From: an uncultured Prevotella sp.
Lineage (GTDB): Bacteria > Bacteroidota > Bacteroidia > Bacteroidales > Bacteroidaceae
Length of the DNA: 8,537 bases
Direction of reading: 5' to 3'
Assembly: GCA_900556465.1 (NCBI GenBank)
Contig: USPK01000054.1
Span: 1 to 8,537, forward strand
Shown: positions 5,270-8,537 of the stretch, piece after piece
Position numbering within the stretch: the stretch's first letter is position 1
How the letters are laid out: every line of letters starts with the position of its first letter
Notes under the pieces: generated by a model
Told to the model about the DNA's origin: nothing
The model's input: the letters and a program-made list of their open reading frames with translations, nothing else
Database searches by the model: none
Position numbers and translations under genes: made by a program

Positions 5270-7336
5270 TCAGCGCTCACCGTATGTCTTCAGACCCTGC
5301 TGAAGAAATTCCACGAAGTGGTCCACGCTCTCGTCGAACGTATAGGCCCGGTTGAGCGGCTTACCCTCGTTGTCCAGCAGAACGTAGAACGGTTGCGCGT
5401 TGGCGCCGAACTTGGCGCGCTGCAGGTAGCTCCAGCGGTCGCCCACGGTGCGCAGCTTCGTCTGCTTGCCGTTCTCCTCGACCACGACGGTTTCCGGCAG
5501 GCGCGTCTTCTCGTCCACGTAGAGCGAGATGAGGACGTAGTCCTTCATGAGCAGGTCGCGTACCTTGGCGTCGTGCCATACGGCCATCTCCATCTTGCGG
5601 CAGTTCACGCAGCCGTGGCCCGTGAAGTCGATGATGACGGGCTTGCCCACCTGGCGGGCATAGGCCATGCCGGCGTCGTAGTCGCGGAAGGGCGCCTCCA
5701 CTTTCACGTCGTCGAGGTTGAAGTCCTGCGTCGACATGGGCGGGGCAAAGGCGCTGACGGCCTTGAGCGGTGCGCCCCAGAGGCCGGGCACCATGTAGAC
5801 GGCAAAGGCCAGCGAGCAGAGCGCCAGGAAGAAGCGCGTCACGCCCGTGTGCGCCTGCTCGTCGTCGTGCGGGAAGCGGATTTTGCCCAGGAGGTAGAAG
5901 CCCAGCAAGGCAAAGATGACAATCCAGAGGGCAAGGAACGTCTCGCGGTCCAGGAGGCCCCAGCCGTAGGCCAGGTCGGCCACGGAGAGGAACTTCAGGG
6001 CGAAGGCCAGTTCCAGGAAGCCGAGCACCACCTTTACCGTGTTGAGCCAGCCGCCGCTTTTCGGGGCGCTCTTGAGCCAGGTGGGGAAGAGGGCGAACAG
6101 GGTGAAGGGCAAGGCCAACGCCAGGGCGAAGCCCAGCATGCCGATGGTGGGCGCCAGGGCCGAGCCGCCGCTCGTCGACACCTCGACCAGCAGGAAGCCG
6201 ATGATGGGGCCGGTGCACGAGAACGAGACGAGCGAGAGCGTGAACGCCATGAGGAAGATGCTCAACAGGCCCGTCGTCTTCTCCGCCTTGCTGTCCACCG
6301 CCGCGCCCCAGGACGAGGGCAGCGTAATCTCGAAGCCGCCGAAGAAGCTGGCGGCGAAGACGAGGAGCATCAGGAAGAAGAGGATGTTGAACACGGCGTT
6401 GGTCGAGAGGTCGTTGAGCGCGTTGGCGCCGAATATGGTCGTGATGATGAGGCCCAGGGCCACGTAGATCACCACTATGGAGCAGCCGTAGAGCACGGCG
6501 TCGCGGATGCCCTTGCGCCGGTTGCCGGAGCGCTTCAGAAAGAAGCTGACCGTCATCGGGATAATGGGCCACACGCAGGGCGTACAGAGCGCCACGAGTC
6601 CGCCCACGAAGCCCATGATGAAGATGTACCACCAGGCGCGCTGGGCTACGTCGGCCCCGCTGCCGCCCAGGTCGGCCAGTTCGTCGATGACGGGCGTCCA
6701 CCACGCGCTGGTGTCGAACGAGCCGTCGGCCGCCGGGGCGGCGATGGCGGCCGTGTCGGCGGTCGTTGCGGGCTGGGCCGTCGCGCTCGTGTCGGCCGGC
6801 AGTGTGGCAGCGGCCGTCGTCGCGGCGGCGGGGGCTGCGGCGGGCTGGGCCGCCGGCTCTTCCTGCCGGGCCGCAGCCGTGGCGGCCGGGCCGTCGCTAC
6901 CCTGCACGACGCACTCCACACTGGTGGGCGGCAGGCAGTTGCGGTCGTCGCAGGCCCCGTATTGCAGATAGCCCTCCAGGCGATAGTCCTTCTCTGTCAG
7001 CTCCACGCGCTGCGTGAAGCTGCAACTACCCTCGAAGTAGCTCACCTGCATCTGGAACACTGGGTCCATTTTGCTCTTCACGCCGGAGCCTGGCCGCAGG
7101 CCGCCTTTGAGTTTCACGCCCTTGGCGTTGTCAATGTTGAAAGTCGCCTTCGTAGGTCCGCCGTCCTCTACGTCGGTAGAGTAGACGTGCCAGCCCTGGT
7201 CGATGGTGCCGGAGAACACGATGTCGATCTCCGTGGCGTTGACGCGCTTGTAGGTCACGTTGAAGTTGACCTGCGCCTGTAGCGTTGCTGTTACGGTGAA
7301 TAGTAGAAACAGCAGGAGGGAAAATGCTTTTTTCAT
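5270..7336 (-). CDS. dsbD: Thiol:disulfide interchange protein DsbD-like
   Basis: Inner-membrane reductase of 688 residues that passes electrons from cytosolic thioredoxin to periplasmic disulfide proteins or cytochrome c maturation. Domains in order: signal peptide (1 to about 22, MKKAFSLLLFLLFTVTATLQ); N-terminal DsbD-alpha domain (about 23-145) with the Cys pair C129-x4-C134 in CDDRNCLPP; an Ala/Thr/Pro-rich linker (about 150-205); a polytopic membrane domain (about 235-520) with LCTPCVWPIIP (C251, C254) and SFSCTGPIIG (C374); and a C-terminal thioredoxin domain with CVNC (576-579) in DFTGHGCVNCRKME. All three redox centres are intact. ATG 7336 was preferred over an in-frame TTG at 7351 because it gives a clean signal peptide and suits the promoter at 7393-7362. 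Transcription probably ends at the palindrome 45 bases downstream. The physiological partner is unknown: no cytochrome c genes are in the window. Confidence 0.94.
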   Translation of the reverse strand: MKKAFSLLLFLLFTVTATLQAQVNFNVTYKRVNATEIDIVFSGTIDQGWHVYSTDVEDGGPTKATFNIDNAKGVKLKGGLRPGSGVKSKMDPVFQMQVSYFEGSCSFTQRVELTEKDYRLEGYLQYGACDDRNCLPPTSVECVVQGSDGPAATAAARQEEPAAQPAAAPAAATTAAATLPADTSATAQPATTADTAAIAAPAADGSFDTSAWWTPVIDELADLGGSGADVAQRAWWYIFIMGFVGGLVALCTPCVWPIIPMTVSFFLKRSGNRRKGIRDAVLYGCSIVVIYVALGLIITTIFGANALNDLSTNAVFNILFFLMLLVFAASFFGGFEITLPSSWGAAVDSKAEKTTGLLSIFLMAFTLSLVSFSCTGPIIGFLLVEVSTSGGSALAPTIGMLGFALALALPFTLFALFPTWLKSAPKSGGWLNTVKVVLGFLELAFALKFLSVADLAYGWGLLDRETFLALWIVIFALLGFYLLGKIRFPHDDEQAHTGVTRFFLALCSLAFAVYMVPGLWGAPLKAVSAFAPPMSTQDFNLDDVKVEAPFRDYDAGMAYARQVGKPVIIDFTGHGCVNCRKMEMAVWHDAKVRDLLMKDYVLISLYVDEKTRLPETVVVEENGKQTKLRTVGDRWSYLQRAKFGANAQPFYVLLDNEGKPLNRAYTFDESVDHFVEFLQQGLKTYGER

Positions 7337-7361
7337 GTTAAACAGTCGCAAGATTTTGGGG

Positions 7362-7393
7362 CAAAGTTACGCAATAATAAAGAGATAGGCAAA
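7362..7393 (-). promoter_or_regulatory. Promoter of dsbD-like gene
   Basis: On the minus strand a -33 TTTG (7393-7390) and a -7 TAACTTTG (7369-7362) are separated by exactly 20 bases, matching the Bacteroidetes housekeeping promoter TTTG-N19-21-TAnnTTTG. Transcription should begin around 7355, about 20 bases before the ATG at 7336. The region is AT-rich compared with the flanking GC-rich sequence. Confidence 0.85.
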
Positions 7394-7460
7394 GGGCGCG
7401 CGCATACTTTGTTCAAAATGTCGGGTCCGGAGGGCGCCGGCGCGGGAACCGTCGCCGCCG

Positions 7461-7492
7461 TTTGCCCGCCTGCCGGAATTTTCCTATTTTTG
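7461..7492 (+). promoter_or_regulatory. Promoter of acyltransferase gene
   Basis: TTTG (7461-7464) and TATTTTTG (7485-7492) are separated by 20 bases, again a full Bacteroidetes-type promoter and with the same spacing as the divergent dsbD promoter. The start should fall near 7499, giving a GC-rich leader of about 48 bases that can form a small GCCGG/CCGGC hairpin before the ATG at 7547. The two promoters are about 70 bases apart, so a shared regulator binding between them is possible but no operator is recognisable. Confidence 0.8.
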
Positions 7493-7546
7493 CCCGCCGG
7501 AGCGCGGTGCCCGGTCGGGGCGCCGGCTGCCACAGGTTCGGCTTTG

Positions 7547-8537
7547 ATGGAAAAAACGCGAAATCCTTACTTCGACGTGCTGCGCGGCACGATTATTATT
7601 ATGGTGGTGGGAATCCATACGTTCAACGACGGGCTCTCGCTCTCCGGCGGCGCGGCCTGCCTGGCCGGCGCCGCGCGCGAAGCGTTCAACTGCGTGGTGC
7701 CGCTGTTCCTGGCCATCAGCGGTTTCTTCGTAGGCCGGAAGCCCGTCGAACGCCGGGCGGACCGTTGGGCCTTCTGGCGGCGGCAACTGCCCCGCGTCTA
7801 TGTGCCCTACCTGCTGTGGGCGATGCCGCATTTCGTGCTGGCGCTCGCCGGCGGCCGGTCGTGGCTCCTAAGCCTGGCGCTCCTGCTCTGCTGCGGCTAC
7901 GGCGTTTTCTATTTCGTAGCGCTCATTCTCCAATACTACCTGCTGCTGCCCCTTATCCGCCGCCACAATACGCGCCGCGGCCTGGCCGTCGCGGCCGTCG
8001 TCACGGTCGCGGCGACCGGCCTGGTCGGCTACGTGACGATGGTCCGGGGCATCGGGCTGCCCTTGCTCTTCAGCGGAGGCCTGACGCCGGAGTGGTGGCT
8101 CTACTTCGCCCTGGGCGTTTACCTGGGCACGCACCGCCGCGACTACGCGCCCCGCCCCCTGCTCCTGGCCGCCCTGCTCTTTTTCGCGGCCGACGTCGCC
8201 GAAACGCTGTGGCTCAACGGGCTGCACGACGGCGGCGGTTTCGGCGTGAAGCTCTCGTCGGTAGGCTACGCCACGGCCGTGGTCCTCTTTCTCTTCTCGC
8301 GGCGCGTGGAGGAGGCCGTCCGTCGCCGGGCCGCCTGGCTGCGCGGTCTGGCCTGGTTGGGCCGCCTCTCGTACGGCATCTACCTGGCCCACGTCCCGTG
8401 CCTCATGCTCCTGCGCCGCTTCGTCGCCCTGCCGTCCTGGTTGGCGGAGTGGGCCGCCGCCCTGGCGTTGACCTGCCTGGTATTGGCCGCGCTGCGCGCC
8501 CTCTTGCCGCAGCGCCTGCACCGCTGGCTGGCCCTCG
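7547..8537 (+). CDS. Membrane acyltransferase family 3 protein, 3' end missing
   Basis: An open frame of 330 codons without a stop that runs off the window; the family is typically about 330-400 residues, so little is missing. The N-terminus (NPYFDVLRGTIIIMVVGIHT) has the family's R-x10-H signature (R13 to H24) at the first membrane helix. Roughly ten hydrophobic segments follow, and LGRLSYGIYLAHVP (271-284) matches the conserved late-helix motif with H282. Members transfer acyl groups (often acetyl) from cytosolic donors to surface polysaccharides, lipopolysaccharide or related glycans. The acceptor here cannot be told. ATG 7547 immediately precedes the motif and lies downstream of a good promoter; no Shine-Dalgarno is visible, as usual in Bacteroidetes. 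Some family members instead export succinyl or other groups, and uncharacterised paralogues are common. Confidence 0.88.
   Translation, partial: MEKTRNPYFDVLRGTIIIMVVGIHTFNDGLSLSGGAACLAGAAREAFNCVVPLFLAISGFFVGRKPVERRADRWAFWRRQLPRVYVPYLLWAMPHFVLALAGGRSWLLSLALLLCCGYGVFYFVALILQYYLLLPLIRRHNTRRGLAVAAVVTVAATGLVGYVTMVRGIGLPLLFSGGLTPEWWLYFALGVYLGTHRRDYAPRPLLLAALLFFAADVAETLWLNGLHDGGGFGVKLSSVGYATAVVLFLFSRRVEEAVRRRAAWLRGLAWLGRLSYGIYLAHVPCLMLLRRFVALPSWLAEWAAALALTCLVLAALRALLPQRLHRWLAL

Noticed and set aside
5318..7282. 654-codon plus-strand open frame opposite dsbD
   Set aside because: Antisense to an intact DsbD with all motifs; its His/Glu/Gln/Arg-rich translation is a codon-bias shadow.
7349..7351. TTG start for the DsbD-like gene, five codons upstream of the ATG
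   Set aside because: It would start close to the inferred transcription start and place polar residues before an otherwise clean signal peptide; ATG 7336 is better.
7868..8521. 217-codon minus-strand open frame opposite the acyltransferase
   Set aside because: The plus-strand frame has R-x10-H, multiple membrane helices and a promoter; the opposite frame is Gln/Arg/Glu-rich shadow sequence.

Overview
The window looks like ordinary chromosomal DNA from a GC-rich member of the Bacteroidetes, probably order Bacteroidales. Three things suggest this. The promoters fit the Bacteroidetes pattern TTTG-N20-TAnnTTTG (clear before the DsbD-like gene and the acyltransferase gene). Start codons lack obvious Shine-Dalgarno sequences. 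The gene types (NadB, a rhomboid next to an endonuclease/exonuclease/phosphatase protein, DsbD with a C-terminal thioredoxin domain) are common in that group. Genus cannot be fixed from sequence reading alone.

Layout, left to right. Positions 1-207 are AT-rich non-coding DNA with short repeats. A promoter-like stretch (208-223) and a ~140-base leader carrying strong inverted repeats lead into nadB (369-1958, +), L-aspartate oxidase of NAD biosynthesis. A 17-bp perfect hairpin (1987-2030) separates nadB from a convergent minus-strand cluster. In transcription order that cluster is a rhomboid intramembrane serine protease (4962-4018), a membrane-anchored endonuclease/exonuclease/phosphatase-fold protein (3998-2928) and a small fucosyltransferase-like protein (2867-2040). 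Gaps of 19 and 60 bases suggest an operon. A 307-base non-coding gap upstream of the rhomboid holds its -7 box and a perfect 38-bp palindrome followed by a T-tract, which probably terminates the next gene. That gene, dsbD-like (7336-5270, -), encodes a thiol:disulfide interchange protein. It diverges from a plus-strand membrane acyltransferase (7547 to the window edge, 3' end missing). Each of the two divergent genes has its own well-formed promoter.

How the genes relate: NadB acts in cytosolic cofactor synthesis. The other products are envelope-related: DsbD moves reducing power to the periplasm, rhomboid cleaves membrane proteins, the acyltransferase probably modifies a surface glycan or lipid, and the fucosyltransferase-like protein may add a sugar. 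A single shared pathway is not supported.

I did not find an obviously new multi-gene system. The most interesting signal is a pair of related palindromic elements (nadB leader and dsbD-rhomboid gap) sharing the core GTAAAAACTG and a CCCCGTCGC loop region, whose stem sequences differ but each stay self-complementary. This resembles a dispersed, structure-conserved repeat family.
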